Assembly (NCBI GenBank): GCA_022791155.1 | Contig: JAAVYN010000009.1 | Coordinates: 1 to 64,000, forward strand | Source of the DNA: Bacillota bacterium | GTDB taxonomy: Bacteria; Bacillota; Clostridia; Lachnospirales; Anaerotignaceae | Direction of reading: 5' to 3' | Length of the DNA: 64,000 nt | Shown here: positions 18,079 to 28,317 of the stretch, piece after piece | Position numbering within the stretch: position 1 is the first letter of the stretch | Layout of the letters: the number at the start of each line of letters is the position of its first letter | Translations under genes and position numbers: made by a program | The notes under the pieces: generated by a model | The model's database searches: none | What the model saw: only the letters and a program-made list of their open reading frames with translations | Told to the model about the DNA's origin: nothing

Positions 18079-18209
18079 AGCATGGCAGGCTCAAACTTGC
18101 CATTGGCTGCATGAGTTTTAGTTTTGCATTGCTTCACAACTGTTAAACCAAAGCCACAAAACGCGGAGCAACACAACACAAACCTATCACAGAAAGGAAG
18201 ATTTGAAAC

Positions 18210-19592
18210 ATGAGCAAACTTTGGGGCGGCCGCTTCACAAACGAAACTGACAGCTTTACAGACCATTTCCATTCTTCAATATCATTTGACAAACGCATGT
18301 ATGAAGAAGATATATCCGGCAGCATTGCCCACAGCGCCATGCTTGGCAAACAGGGAATAATCCCCATGGAAGACGCTGAACTCATTGGGCGCACACTTGC
18401 CGAAATATTGAATGACATTGAAAACGGGAACGTTGAGTTTGACGAAAAAGCTGAAGACATACACATGAACATAGAGAAAATATTGATAGAGCGCATAGGC
18501 GATGTTGGCAAACGCCTCCACACCGGAAGAAGCAGAAATGATCAAGTGGCTCTGGACATACGCATGTATGTTAAAAAAGAAATCACCTCAATCAAATCCC
18601 TCATAAAAGCTCTTTGTGAAACACTGAATCAAATGGCCGAAAAAAACACATGCACAATAATGCCCGGCTACACACACCTTCAAAGGGCACAGCCAATCAC
18701 ATTTGCTCATCATGTTTTGGCATATGTTGAAATGTTCAAAAGAGATTATGAGCGGCTTTCCGACACATACAAACGCACAAACTCAATGCCCCTCGGAAGC
18801 GGCGCACTTGCGGCCACAACATATCCTCTTGACAGAGAAATGGTTGCAAACGCCCTCAAATTCGATTCCATAACGCTCAACAGCTTAGACGGAGTCAGCG
18901 ACAGAGATTTTTGTCTTGAGCTTTTGAGCAATCTTTCAATACTTATGATGCATTTGAGTCGTTTCTGTGAAGAAATAATTCTTTGGAGCAGTCATGAATT
19001 TGCTTTCATAGAACTTGATGATGCCTATTCCACAGGCTCAAGCATAATGCCGCAAAAGAAAAACCCCGATATGGCCGAGCTGATACGAGGAAAAACAGGC
19101 CGTGTTTACGGCTATCTCATGGGCCTTCTCACAACAATGAAAGGGCTTCCTCTTGCCTACAACAAAGACATGCAGGAGGACAAAGAAGGCGTGTTCGCCG
19201 CTATAGACACTGTCAAAATGTGTCTTCCAGTTTTCACAAACATGATAAAAACAATGAAAATAAGAAAGAACAATATGTATAAAGCGGCAAAAGGCGGCTT
19301 CACAAATGCCACAGACGCCGCCGACTGGCTTGTGAAACATGGCGTTCCTTTCCGCGATGCCCATGCCATAATCGGCAAACTTGTGCTCCACTGCATAAAC
19401 AACAACACAAACCTTGACGACCTTTCACTTGAAGAATATCGCAGCATTTCGCCTGTGTTTGACGAAAGTGTGTATGACGCCATAAAGGTTGAGAAATGCG
19501 TTGAAGCCAGAAACGTTGACGGCGGCCCTTCACAGGAATATGTCAAAAAACTTATCTCACTGAACAACGAATACATCAAAAACATGAAATAG
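18210..19592 (+). CDS. argH: Argininosuccinate lyase
   Basis: Releases arginine and fumarate from argininosuccinate. 460 residues, normal for the fumarase/aspartase superfamily. Visible motifs: KLWGGRFT at the N-terminus, [13 protein letters not shown] (about 107), [17 protein letters not shown] (about 152), and the flexible signature loop [20 protein letters not shown] (about 276). The ATG follows AGAAAGGAAG. It is the last arginine-pathway gene here. Confidence 0.96.
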   Translation: MSKLWGGRFTNETDSFTDHFHSSISFDKRMYEEDISGSIAHSAMLGKQGIIPMEDAELIGRTLAEILNDIENGNVEFDEKAEDIHMNIEKILIERIGDVGKRLHTGRSRNDQVALDIRMYVKKEITSIKSLIKALCETLNQMAEKNTCTIMPGYTHLQRAQPITFAHHVLAYVEMFKRDYERLSDTYKRTNSMPLGSGALAATTYPLDREMVANALKFDSITLNSLDGVSDRDFCLELLSNLSILMMHLSRFCEEIILWSSHEFAFIELDDAYSTGSSIMPQKKNPDMAELIRGKTGRVYGYLMGLLTTMKGLPLAYNKDMQEDKEGVFAAIDTVKMCLPVFTNMIKTMKIRKNNMYKAAKGGFTNATDAADWLVKHGVPFRDAHAIIGKLVLHCINNNTNLDDLSLEEYRSISPVFDESVYDAIKVEKCVEARNVDGGPSQEYVKKLISLNNEYIKNMK

Positions 19593-20044
19593 AAACAAGG
19601 CAGCAAAAATTTGCACACTTGTTTTTTCAAAATTTCCCCATGTTATAAACACCACAAAAGGCATTCCATCTGTTTTTTGTGCAGAAAGTTCATTCATAAT
19701 GCTTCCACGCAGCTGTACCATATTACAATTAAAAAATCAATCACAAAGTCTTCCTTCAGCTGACATATGTATATCATACCACAAAAACAAAAGCCTGCTT
19801 TTGGCACCAAAAGCAATTTTGCAGTTTATATTTTTTTCAAAAAATTGTTGAGCTTTGCTATGCTTGAAACGCCAAAAAACAGAAAATTTCTTCACAAAAC
19901 ACATCACAATTCAGCTGAAGGAATATTTTTCAAAACATGCTTTAGGTTATATATTCAACAAACTAATATTATTCAACAACAAAAACTGTTTTGCTCCACA
20001 AGTCAAAACAGTTTTTAACACAAATCCATATAAAGCCAAAGTTT
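19593..20044. other. Non-coding stretch after argH
   Basis: This 450-bp AT-rich intergenic region lies between convergent argH and a radical SAM gene. The only structure I can support is the two-way terminator at 19981-20016. Short open frames here show no ribosome site or recognisable product. Confidence 0.6.
19981..20016. terminator. Bidirectional terminator between argH and the radical SAM gene
   Basis: Arms AAAAACTGTTTTG and CAAAACAGTTTTT around a 10-base loop. U runs occur on both strands, which fits the convergent gene order. Confidence 0.75.
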
Positions 20045-20995
20045 TCAGAAAAAAACTGAAACAGCCTTTCCGCCCAAATAGTCAAACAAGTCGCCCTGAC
20101 ACATTCCGCATTGACGCATGTCGGCCTCAATGCTGTCTCTTATCTTCCACCAGCTTTTTCCCCAGTTTGCAAAAATTGAGTTTTCTTCAGGCGCACGCCC
20201 AATGAGCCTCTGAACATATATATCAGGTGAAATGTGCCGCAAAAATGCTATTGTTCTTTTTTTATATTCATCACAACTGCATATTTCGAATTCACCGTTC
20301 ACATATTGCTTTGCCATTTCAGTGCCTTCAACAATATACAGGCCATGAAGCTTCACAAAGTCAGTTTTAAGGGCGGATATAACTTTGGCCGTTTCCACAC
20401 AATCGTCAATGTTGTCCCACGGAAGGTTCAATATGACATGTGTGCATATTTTGAAACCATAATTTTTAACCATGAGCACAGCATCAATATATTCGGCAAG
20501 TGTGTGGCCACGGTTTATCTTTTTCAATGTGTGGCAATTCACACTTTGAAGCCCAAGTTCCACAGTTATGCCAACATTTTTGTTTTTGCTGACGTTTTCA
20601 AGCACTTCAAGATATTCCCGGCGTATGCAGTCTGGCCTTGTTGAAACTGATATTTCAACAATGTTCTCAACAGCGGCGGCTTCAACATAGTTTTGAAATT
20701 TGTCAAGCGGGAGATATGTGTTTGTGAAGTTTTGAAAATATGCAATGAACTTATTTGCTTTATATCTTTTCCCAATATATGCCATGTTTCTCCTCAGCTG
20801 TTCATCAACTGAAACAGCGCTGGATAAGTTCTCAAATCCAGCGCCTTTGTCATCGCAATATGAACAGCCACACATGCCGCCAATTCTGTTTGGGCATGAG
20901 ACAGGAATGCTTACAGGGAGTTTATAAACCCTTTCGCCATATTTCTCTTGCAGATATGTTGAATATCTTTTATAGACATCAAATTCCCCGGCCAT
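20045..20995 (-). CDS. Radical SAM protein, YhcC-like (TIGR01212 type)
   Basis: 316-residue radical SAM enzyme. The cluster cysteines are in CPNRIGGMCGCSYCDDKG (about residues 34-50), and later blocks VEISVSTRPDCIRREYLE, VELGLQSVNCHTLKKINRGH and HVILNLPWD match the YhcC/TIGR01212 family. Members bind SAM and a 4Fe-4S cluster; I do not know of an established substrate. It lies 7 bp downstream of a small P-loop gene and is likely cotranscribed with it. Confidence 0.88.
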   Translation of the reverse strand: MAGEFDVYKRYSTYLQEKYGERVYKLPVSIPVSCPNRIGGMCGCSYCDDKGAGFENLSSAVSVDEQLRRNMAYIGKRYKANKFIAYFQNFTNTYLPLDKFQNYVEAAAVENIVEISVSTRPDCIRREYLEVLENVSKNKNVGITVELGLQSVNCHTLKKINRGHTLAEYIDAVLMVKNYGFKICTHVILNLPWDNIDDCVETAKVISALKTDFVKLHGLYIVEGTEMAKQYVNGEFEICSCDEYKKRTIAFLRHISPDIYVQRLIGRAPEENSIFANWGKSWWKIRDSIEADMRQCGMCQGDLFDYLGGKAVSVFF

Positions 20996-21002
20996 TGTTT
21001 CG

Positions 21003-21413
21003 TCAAATCACATATTTTTTAACGCTGTCGGGGAGTTTTGCCGGATCAGCGCTTATAATCATTGTGAAATCAACGCTTTCACTGACTGAAAAAGCCTCAA
21101 TTTCCTTTATAAAGCCTTCAAGCCCTTCCATTGTGAGGCCATGGATGATGTTGTGAAGCCCATCGATATATATGTGCTCAATGTCGCTGTCCTGTGACAT
21201 AATGCCGCAGATGAAGCCAAAGAATATTTTTTGATCTTCCATGTCAAAGTTTGTTCTGACAAATCTTATGTTATAATGGAGATCATACATATGGCGGTTG
21301 TCATCATCGATGAACACAATGTGTCCATTTGAGGTTTTTCCTGATTTATTGGCCATCTCTATAAGCCGTTTTGTTTTTCCAACGCCTTTTTCTCCTGCAA
21401 TAATCTGTATCAT
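21003..21413 (-). CDS. Small P-loop nucleotide-binding protein of unknown function
   Basis: 136 residues beginning with IIAGEKGVGKTKR, a Walker A motif at residues 7-14. A possible Walker B, IEHIYIDGLHNI, lies near residue 79. There are no membrane segments. The ATG follows a GGGGGAGA site. It is compact, ending before any recognisable second domain. It sits immediately upstream of the radical SAM gene. I do not recognise a named family and assign no function beyond probable ATP/GTP binding. Confidence 0.7.
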   Translation of the reverse strand: MIQIIAGEKGVGKTKRLIEMANKSGKTSNGHIVFIDDDNRHMYDLHYNIRFVRTNFDMEDQKIFFGFICGIMSQDSDIEHIYIDGLHNIIHGLTMEGLEGFIKEIEAFSVSESVDFTMIISADPAKLPDSVKKYVI

Positions 21414-21960
21414 TACAATCTCCCCCTTTGTCTAAATGTGATTTTGATTAATTGCCAAAACAAGCATTGCCCTGTTTTGACGCTTAATGACAGTTATTTA
21501 ATTTTCAAGTTCATTTGTTCAGCCAATTTTGTCCGAGGCTAAGTTTTCATTTATTTCTAAAAGCGACAAAAAGCCTTTTGAAAGAATATTAAAAAACAGA
21601 ACAAATTGCAATTGTTTATAGTTTTAGTATTCTATAATATGCCTCAAAATCCTCTTTTTAGTTGAAACAAAATATTTTTTTAGCAACAATTGTCATATTG
21701 ATTAAAAACATTTTAATTTTCGCACCAATTTCTATGCACAATATACAATTTTCTGTATGTAAAAGTTATATTCGGCTCAAAATTGGAATTTGTCAAGCTT
21801 CAATAAATTTTTCACTCAACAGAAATTTGTCTTCAAATTTGCTGTTTTTGAAAATTTCACTGCATAACTCAAACTGAAAACAACATCATGTTTTCTGATG
21901 TTTTGATATGAGCAAATCTCATTCGGTTGACAAAGAAGGCTTCATTTTTCAGGAACACAC
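21414..21960. other. Non-coding AT-rich stretch
   Basis: About 550 bp between queT and the P-loop gene, with no convincing gene. The one structure is a short hairpin near 21882-21900 (AACATCA/TGATGTT) that could be a weak terminator for queT. Nothing else is supportable. Confidence 0.55.
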
Positions 21961-22479
21961 TCAGCTTTTATCAATTTTCAGCGTTCTAACCAAGCTTTCG
22001 TTTTTCATAATTGCTTTGAAAACAGGATAGCCCACAATTGTTACAACAGCAAACTCCCCAAGCATAACTGTTGCCAAAGTTGGAAGATATGGCAAATTGC
22101 TTCCAAGGCATATTCCAATTGTCACAACTGTCATGCTGAATGTCGGCCAAAGTGTTGCCAAAAAAAGTTTTCTGCTTTTAACAATGCCAGCCACGGCCAC
22201 AACTGTTCCCAGAGTTCCAAACACAACGTCAATTATGCCCACAGGGCTGTATATGTTGCTTATCAGGCAACCCAAAATCAGCCCAAAGGAATAAAGCGGA
22301 TCAATGAATGCCAAAAGCACCATAATTTCGGAAAACCTCAGCTGTATCGCGCCATAGCTCAGAGGGGCTATGGCCACAGTTGCCACTGTGTAAACTGCTG
22401 CTGTCACTGCTGTGAGCGCAATTGTTCTTGTGCTCACCTTTGATTTTGCCCTGTCTGTCTTCGAAAAAACATCACTCAT
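21961..22479 (-). CDS. queT: QueT-type queuosine precursor transporter (ECF S component)
   Basis: 172-residue integral membrane protein with about five or six hydrophobic segments. The N-terminal VYTVATVAIAPLSYGAIQLR and FSEIMVLLAFIDP blocks match QueT, the substrate-binding component of an energy-coupling-factor transporter thought to import preQ1 or preQ0. The gene is alone here, so the shared ECF energising module must be elsewhere. The ATG follows AGGGAGG. A hairpin lies in the leader but does not match a preQ1 riboswitch. Confidence 0.85.
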   Translation of the reverse strand: MSDVFSKTDRAKSKVSTRTIALTAVTAAVYTVATVAIAPLSYGAIQLRFSEIMVLLAFIDPLYSFGLILGCLISNIYSPVGIIDVVFGTLGTVVAVAGIVKSRKLFLATLWPTFSMTVVTIGICLGSNLPYLPTLATVMLGEFAVVTIVGYPVFKAIMKNESLVRTLKIDKS

Positions 22480-22521
22480 ATTAAATTCCTCCCTGTTTTA
22501 ATTTTGACGCACAACCGCGCC

Positions 22522-22547
22522 AAGAGATGGTGTTCAGGCACATCTCT
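22522..22547 (-). promoter_or_regulatory. Hairpin in the queT leader
   Basis: On the minus strand, arms AGAGATGTG and CACCATCTCT (one bulged C) enclose CCTGAA, about 45 bp upstream of queT. There is no U run. The preQ1-I core (CUAGC...AAAAACUAA) is absent, so a riboswitch call is not supported. Confidence 0.35.
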
Positions 22548-22576
22548 CATATAATAAGTAACATCTATATAAAGGC

Positions 22577-23578
22577 CTATACTTTTTGTATAAAGCCGAT
22601 TTTTTTATATACTTTTCTAAGGGTTTTGTTTGCCATATATGAAGCCTTTTCGCTTCCTTCTTTTATGACACTGTCAATATAATCTTTGTTTTTGTCAAGC
22701 TCGCGAACTTTTTCTTGAAACGGCTTCAGCTTTTCCACAACGGCTTCGCCCACAGCCTTTTTGAAATTTCCATATCCAGAGTTGGCAAACTCGGCCTCGG
22801 CCTCAGCAATTGTTTTGTCTGTCACGGCACAATATATGCTCAAAAGATTGCTGACTCCCGGCTTATCTTCAGAGAAACGCACTTCATTTTCAGAATCTGT
22901 CACAGCTTTTTTGAATTTGTTCATGATGACTTCCGGCTCGTCAAGAAGGGCAACTGTGTTGTTTTTGTTTTCATCAGACTTGCTCATCTTTTTTGTTGGA
23001 TCCTGAAGCGCCATGACGCGCGCTCCCGCCTTGCCTATATATGCTTCTGGAATTTTGAAAACATCACCATATATGGCGTTGAACCTTCCGGCAATGTCCC
23101 TCGTTATTTCAAGGTGCTGTCTTTGATCTTCACCAACAGGCACGGCATCTGTTTGATACAGAAGTATGTCAGCGGCCATGAGCACGGGATATGTGAAAAG
23201 CCCGGAATTGATGTTGTCAGCATGTTTTTGGCATTTTTCTTTGAACTGTGTCATTCTGTTGAGTTCCCCCATATATGTGAAGCAGTTCAAAACCCAGCTC
23301 AGTTGGGCATGTTGCGGAACATGGCTTTGGAAATAAAGCACACTTTTTTCAGGATCAATTCCGGCTGCAATATATTGTATAAGCAAATCCCTTGAAGCTT
23401 TTCTTAGCTTTGCTGGATCTTGTCTGACAGTTATGGCGTGCATGTCCACAACGCAGTAGAGACATTCATAGCTGTCCTGAAGCTTTGGCCAGTTGTTGAG
23501 CGCGCCAAGATAGTTGCCCAATGTCATAAATCCAGAAGGCTGTATACCACTGAAAATAATTTTTTTATCGTCTGACAT
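22577..23578 (-). CDS. trpS: Tryptophanyl-tRNA synthetase
   Basis: Class I aminoacyl-tRNA synthetase, 333 residues, typical for bacterial TrpS. The HIGH-like motif is in SGIQPSGFMTLGNYLGA at the N-terminus and the KMSKS loop in DPTKKMSKSDENKNN (about 195). The tryptophan pocket region PVGEDQRQHLEITRDIA is present. The ATG follows an AAGGGG site. It is transcribed divergently from a DAHP synthase gene, a neat pairing of tryptophan use and aromatic synthesis. No T-box is visible. Confidence 0.95.
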   Translation of the reverse strand: MSDDKKIIFSGIQPSGFMTLGNYLGALNNWPKLQDSYECLYCVVDMHAITVRQDPAKLRKASRDLLIQYIAAGIDPEKSVLYFQSHVPQHAQLSWVLNCFTYMGELNRMTQFKEKCQKHADNINSGLFTYPVLMAADILLYQTDAVPVGEDQRQHLEITRDIAGRFNAIYGDVFKIPEAYIGKAGARVMALQDPTKKMSKSDENKNNTVALLDEPEVIMNKFKKAVTDSENEVRFSEDKPGVSNLLSIYCAVTDKTIAEAEAEFANSGYGNFKKAVGEAVVEKLKPFQEKVRELDKNKDYIDSVIKEGSEKASYMANKTLRKVYKKIGFIQKV

Positions 23579-23622
23579 ATTATCGCCCCTTAATTATTGC
23601 ATTTAAGAAAAATATAGTTTAT

Positions 23623-23651
23623 AGTATACTTTGTATGTTTAAATTAATCAA
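23623..23651 (-). promoter_or_regulatory. Promoter of trpS
   Basis: On the minus strand, TTGATT, a 17-base spacer and TATACT. The transcript would start about 40 bp before the gene, leaving no room for a T-box. Confidence 0.65.
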
Positions 23652-23710
23652 TATTAAATACTTCTATTTTTTATAATTAACAAAAAAACTATATTTCAGG
23701 AGGCTTCACA

Positions 23711-24739
23711 ATGAGTTTCAAACATGTCAAACCAATTCCCTCTCCGAAAGAATTCATGGAGGAAATCCCTGTTCCGGCAGATCTTAAAGCAATCAAGGCC
23801 AAAAGAGACGCCGAACTTAAAGATATAATTGAAGGAAGAAGCGACAAATTTGTCGCAATTGTCGGGCCATGCTCCGCCAGTGACGAGGATGCAGTGTGCG
23901 ATTATGTTTACCGCCTTGCCAAGCTCAACGACAAAGTCAAAGACAAACTGTTCATAATACCGCGCATATACACAAACAAGCCACGCACAACGGGCGATGG
24001 CTATAAAGGAATGCTTCACCAGCCTGATCCAACAAAAGGCCCAAACATACTTGAGGGCATACGCGCACTCAGAAAAATGCACATACGCGCCATAAACGAA
24101 ACACATCTCACAGCGGCTGACGAAATGCTCTATCCCGAAAACTATGCTTTTCTTGACGACATACTGACATATGTGTCAATTGGTGCACGTTCTGTTGAAA
24201 ACCAGCAGCACAGGCTTGTTTCAAGCGGAATTGACTTTCCTGTTGGAATGAAAAACCCAACAAGCGGCGATTTCAGCGTTATGCTCAACGCCATACATGC
24301 CGCACAAAGCGGGCACACATTTCTCTATCGTGACGGGGAAGTCACAACATGCGGCAACCCCCTTGCCCACGCCATACTCCGTGGCTATGTCAACAAAAAC
24401 GGAAAAAGCCTTCCAAACTATCACTATGAAGACATGGTTCTTCTTGAAGAAATGTATTCAAAAAAAGAACTTGTCAATCCGTTTGTTGTTGTTGACGTCA
24501 ACCATGCCAATTCACAAAAACAGTTTGAGCAGCAGCCGCGCATTGTGACTGAAGTTCTTCACAACAGGGGCATAAATGCTTCACTCAACAAAATCATACG
24601 CGGTGTCATGATAGAAAGCTTCATTGAGGAAGGAACTCAGCCAGTTGACGGAAATGTCTATGGCAAATCAATAACAGATGCATGCCTTGGCTGGAACGAC
24701 ACCGAAAAGCTCCTTCTTTATATGGCTGAGCATGTGTAA
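23711..24739 (+). CDS. aroF: 3-deoxy-7-phosphoheptulonate (DAHP) synthase, AroG type
   Basis: Joins phosphoenolpyruvate and erythrose 4-phosphate, the first shikimate step. 342 residues, type I-alpha (AroF/G/H) as judged by VGPCSASDEDAV (about 56), IPRIYTNKPRTTGDGYKG (about 83), SVENQQHRLVSSG, and the C-terminal DVNHANSQKQ and MIESFIEEG blocks. The paralogue name (F, G or H) and the inhibitory amino acid cannot be told from sequence. The ATG follows CAGGAGG. It is monocistronic and ends in a strong terminator. Confidence 0.92.
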   Translation: MSFKHVKPIPSPKEFMEEIPVPADLKAIKAKRDAELKDIIEGRSDKFVAIVGPCSASDEDAVCDYVYRLAKLNDKVKDKLFIIPRIYTNKPRTTGDGYKGMLHQPDPTKGPNILEGIRALRKMHIRAINETHLTAADEMLYPENYAFLDDILTYVSIGARSVENQQHRLVSSGIDFPVGMKNPTSGDFSVMLNAIHAAQSGHTFLYRDGEVTTCGNPLAHAILRGYVNKNGKSLPNYHYEDMVLLEEMYSKKELVNPFVVVDVNHANSQKQFEQQPRIVTEVLHNRGINASLNKIIRGVMIESFIEEGTQPVDGNVYGKSITDACLGWNDTEKLLLYMAEHV

Positions 24740-24750
24740 CAATTGCAACC

Positions 24751-24788
24751 AAAAGAACTGTCCACAAAAAGAGACAGTTCTTTTTTTT
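24751..24788 (+). terminator. Terminator of the DAHP synthase gene
   Basis: A 12-base arm AAAAGAACTGTC pairs with GACAGTTCTTTT and is followed by eight T. The rest of the 290-bp gap to gltX shows nothing else. Confidence 0.9.
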
Positions 24789-25029
24789 GACAAAATATGA
24801 AAATTTTCACACAAAAATATATTTGCTCAGAATGGCAGTGAATTGATTTTTCGAATTCGGCATTCATGGCGCAAAATTCGAAAAACAATGTTTTTCAAAA
24901 TATAATTATGAATTTTGGCCATATGCGCCAAATCACAGCTTTCAAAATGCCCAAAAATAATTAGCGGTGTTGATATATACGAACCGCGTGAAAGCGCCAA
25001 TCAACACATTTTTAGCTCATTTTTCTATC

Positions 25030-26481
25030 TCACTGCGCACTCAAAAGTTCAATCCCTTTCAAAATCCGGGCAATTGTTTCTTCTTTTCCAAGTATATCCG
25101 CCAATTCAAAGGCTCCCCCTGGAGAAGTTGGTTTTCCAGAAAGCGCTGTCCTTATCGGCCACAAAAGCTGTCCATTTTTGATCCCCTTTTCAGCCACAAG
25201 CGTCATCATTTTGTCGTGTATTTCATTTTCATTCCATTCCTCAATTTCCTCCAAAACAGGCAGACATGCTTTGAGGCTGTCCAGCGACACTTCGCCATTG
25301 GTTTTCATTTTTTTGTGGTTATAAAGGTCTGTTGAATATTCAGGAAGCTCGTCAAAAAAATCAACCATGCCCGCCGCATCATTGAGCGTTTCAAGGCGCG
25401 TTTGCAAAAGAGCTGCTATTTTTTTCAAATCAAACGTTCTGTTTTTGATCGCCGCTTCAAGTTTTGGCTTAACAAGTTCAAAATATTTTTCAAACTCCAT
25501 GTTTTTTATATACTCACTGTTCATCCATGTCAGCTTTTGAACATCAAATATCGATGGCGACTTACTCAAACCCTCAATGGAAAAATTCTTTTCAAGCTCC
25601 TCAAGCGAAAATATCTCTGTGTTGTCAGAAGGACTCCAGCCCAAAAGTGCAATATAATTCACAACAGCTTCAGGGATATATCCCTTTTCAACCAAATCTT
25701 CAAAAGAAGCGTCGCCATTTCTTTTTGAAAGCTTGTTGTGCGCGTCTTTCATGACTGGCGGAAGATGCACATATTCAGGGGAAGCCCAACCAAAAGCGTC
25801 ATAAAGCAGGCTATATTTTGGAGTTGACGAAAGATATTCACTTCCACGCACAACATGAGTTATTTTCATGAGATGATCGTCAACAACATTGGCAAAATTG
25901 TATGTTGGCATGCCGTCACTTTTGATCAAAATTTGATCGTCAAGCTCGCTGTTTTCAACTGTTATGCGGCCATAGACGGCGTCATCAAAAGTTGTGCGGC
26001 CTTCTGTTGGCATTTTTTGACGCACCACATATGGCATTCCACTTTTCAATTTTTCGTCTATCTCTTCCGGGCTCAGTGAAAGACAATGCCTGTCATAATG
26101 CGAAAAGGCATCTCCCTCACCATTTTTTTCTTTGAGGCTGTCAAGGCGCTCTTTTGTGCAAAAGCAGTAGTATGCATGGCCTTTTTTGATCAGCTCCTCG
26201 GCATATTGCATATACATTCCCTGTCTTTGGCTTTGTATATACGGCCCAAATTCCCCTCCAATGTCAGGGCCTTCATCATGGACAAGGCCCGTGAGCTTAA
26301 GCGTGTTATAAATTATATCCACAGCTCCCTCAACATATCTTTCCTGATCTGTGTCCTCAATCCTCAACACAAATTTTCCGCCATTTTTCTTCGCTATGAG
26401 ATATTCATAAAGCGCTGTTCTCAAATTGCCTATGTGCATATAGCCCGTTGGGCTTGGGGCAAATCTTGTTCTAACTTCCAT
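25030..26481 (-). CDS. gltX: Glutamyl-tRNA synthetase
   Basis: Class I synthetase, 483 residues. The HIGH-type motif [20 protein letters not shown] lies at residue 6 and the KMSKS-type motif [11 protein letters not shown] near 243. A C-terminal helical anticodon-binding domain follows, with [12 protein letters not shown] near residue 274 at the junction. In many Firmicutes the single GltX charges both tRNA-Glu and tRNA-Gln, with GatCAB completing the latter. No glnS is seen here. It is preceded by 250 bp without a recognisable T-box. Confidence 0.95.
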   Translation of the reverse strand: MEVRTRFAPSPTGYMHIGNLRTALYEYLIAKKNGGKFVLRIEDTDQERYVEGAVDIIYNTLKLTGLVHDEGPDIGGEFGPYIQSQRQGMYMQYAEELIKKGHAYYCFCTKERLDSLKEKNGEGDAFSHYDRHCLSLSPEEIDEKLKSGMPYVVRQKMPTEGRTTFDDAVYGRITVENSELDDQILIKSDGMPTYNFANVVDDHLMKITHVVRGSEYLSSTPKYSLLYDAFGWASPEYVHLPPVMKDAHNKLSKRNGDASFEDLVEKGYIPEAVVNYIALLGWSPSDNTEIFSLEELEKNFSIEGLSKSPSIFDVQKLTWMNSEYIKNMEFEKYFELVKPKLEAAIKNRTFDLKKIAALLQTRLETLNDAAGMVDFFDELPEYSTDLYNHKKMKTNGEVSLDSLKACLPVLEEIEEWNENEIHDKMMTLVAEKGIKNGQLLWPIRTALSGKPTSPGGAFELADILGKEETIARILKGIELLSAQ

Positions 26482-26728
26482 AATTATCCTCCGTGAAAAG
26501 TTTTAAAATTTCTGCCGCAATCTCCAGAACATTGAAAGTTTCAGCGTTCAATCGGTGCACAAATTCCCAATCGCCAAACAAAACGTGTCCAACTTTGCTT
26601 TTGGCACAAGTGCAATCCTGTCTTGAAAAATGTGCACCACAAAACACCGAAATTTATGAACGTTTTTGTTCTGCGAAAATTCAAGCAGTTTTCAAGCCAT
26701 TTTCAATGGTCTTTTTCTGATATAATCA

Positions 26729-28162
26729 TTATACCCGTTTGCCGCAAGTTGTAAAGTCTTTTAAGCAAGCGCCCATGCGGCGTATTCCGGTTTCAATGAA
26801 TTCATCTGAAACATTTATAAAACATAGTCTCAAAAAATTGTTTCCGCCGTTTTGCACATAAAACTGCTCGCCGGGTGAAATGAGAACATTTTTTTCGGCG
26901 CACTTTTTCAAAACTTCTTCAGCATTAACATTCCGCAATTCAAGCCAAAGGCTCACACCGCCGCATGGCTTTTGATATTTCACATATGGCTTCAAAAATC
27001 TGTCGGCATATTTGACGGCCAATTTATACTTTCTTGAGGCATAATTCTGTATTTCAATAATATGCTCTTTCCAATTGTTTTCTCTGAAATAAATGTCAAG
27101 CGCCTTTTGAAGAAAACCACTTGTGGATATATCTGTTGTGTATTTGGCTGTTGTCATTTTTGATATTATCTTTTTTGGCATGGCGGCAAAACCAACCCTC
27201 AGCCCCGGCATGAGTATTTTTGAAAAGCTTTTAATATATATAACACGGTTTCTGTGGTCAAGCGCTTTGAACGGAACTATGTTTTCATTTGTATAATTGA
27301 AGTCATAAAGATTGTCGTCTTCTATGATATAAAAGTTATATTTCTCGGCCAAATTCAGCACAGCTTTCTTTTTTGCCGCTGAATATGATATGCCTGTGGG
27401 CGTCTGAAAATATGCCATGACATATATAAACTTGGGCCTGTATAGCTTGGCAAGATTTTCCAAAATGGGCAAACTCATTCCCCCGTTTTCCATTGGTATT
27501 TCCACAATTTGACATCCCCTTGAAAGGAACGCGCCTGCCGCACCATAGAACGTTGGTTTTTCCATAAAAACAACATCGCCATATGATGTCATGGCCTTGC
27601 TCACAATGTCAATTCCCTGCTGGGCGCCAGAAATGACCTGTATGTTGTCAGGAGTCTGGCGTATGCCATAGCTTTCAAGATATACACACAAACTTTCCCT
27701 CAGCGGCAAAAACCCTTGTGAATCCATGTTTCCAAATGCCTTTCCGCGTTCTCTGTCCAAAAGAGAATCAAACGCCTGTTTGAACTCGTCAACAGGAAAC
27801 AGCTCCTGCGGGAGTGACGTGCTTGTGAAATTTATAATTCCCGGGCCCATTTCCGGCTTTTTTATGGAACGTATACGTTCGTCAATGACAGGCAGCGGGA
27901 TTTCCTCAAGAGGTATCGGAGAAACAAAAGTTCCGCTTCCCGCCTGTGAATAGACGGCTTTCCGGCTCTCCAAGTGTCTATATGCAGAAACAACTGTGGC
28001 GTTGTTAACCCCCGTTTTTTCCGCAAGGCGGCGTATTGGCGGAAGCTTTTCGTTTGTCTTCAGCGTTCCGGCCTCAATCATGGCAAATATGGCATCACTC
28101 AGCTGTTTATATAAAGGCGCTTGCGAAGATTTGTCAATTTTTATATCAAACTCATCCATCAT
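26729..28162 (-). CDS. MocR-type regulator (GntR wHTH fused to aminotransferase-like domain)
   Basis: A transcription factor of the MocR/PdxR group. It has an N-terminal GntR winged helix (QLSDAIFAMIEAG, KLPPIRRLAEKTGVNNATVVSAYRHLES, about residues 20-75) joined to a fold-type I aminotransferase-like domain of about 370 residues. The PLP-lysine region IKSFSKILMPGLRVGF lies near residue 310 and DDNLYDFNY near 277. I use the ATG at 28162, five bases after GGGAGA. It lies divergent from alaS, with a perfect 19-bp palindrome upstream that may be its operator. The target could be vitamin B6 or amino-acid genes, but none is adjacent. Confidence 0.88.
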   Translation of the reverse strand: MMDEFDIKIDKSSQAPLYKQLSDAIFAMIEAGTLKTNEKLPPIRRLAEKTGVNNATVVSAYRHLESRKAVYSQAGSGTFVSPIPLEEIPLPVIDERIRSIKKPEMGPGIINFTSTSLPQELFPVDEFKQAFDSLLDRERGKAFGNMDSQGFLPLRESLCVYLESYGIRQTPDNIQVISGAQQGIDIVSKAMTSYGDVVFMEKPTFYGAAGAFLSRGCQIVEIPMENGGMSLPILENLAKLYRPKFIYVMAYFQTPTGISYSAAKKKAVLNLAEKYNFYIIEDDNLYDFNYTNENIVPFKALDHRNRVIYIKSFSKILMPGLRVGFAAMPKKIISKMTTAKYTTDISTSGFLQKALDIYFRENNWKEHIIEIQNYASRKYKLAVKYADRFLKPYVKYQKPCGGVSLWLELRNVNAEEVLKKCAEKNVLISPGEQFYVQNGGNNFLRLCFINVSDEFIETGIRRMGACLKDFTTCGKRV

Positions 28163-28189
28163 GCTTTCTCCCAAAAATTTTGTATTAAT

Positions 28190-28208
28190 ACAATTATATT
28201 ATAATTGT
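28190..28208. promoter_or_regulatory. Perfect palindrome upstream of the MocR gene
   Basis: ACAATTATA-T-TATAATTGT, nine-base arms around one base. It contains a TATAAT-like box on the minus strand about 28 bp before the MocR start, so a bound regulator could block its own promoter. AT richness makes chance occurrence possible. Confidence 0.5.
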
Positions 28209-28230
28209 GTTCTTTTTTAAATAATATTTA

Positions 28231-28259
28231 TTGACAACATTCTTTGATTAAAATATAAT
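28231..28259 (+). promoter_or_regulatory. Promoter of alaS
   Basis: TTGACA, a 17-base spacer and TATAAT: a full consensus match. It starts a leader of about 465 bases that contains the T-box. Confidence 0.88.
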
Positions 28260-28317
28260 CTTTCTGTTAGAATATATACAAAAGCCATAAAAAGAAATAG
28301 TATCCGGAATTTTTTCA

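Noticed and set aside
22522..22547. preQ1 riboswitch upstream of queT
   Set aside because: A hairpin is present, but the conserved preQ1-I loop and A-rich tail are missing, and the other preQ1 classes do not fit by eye.
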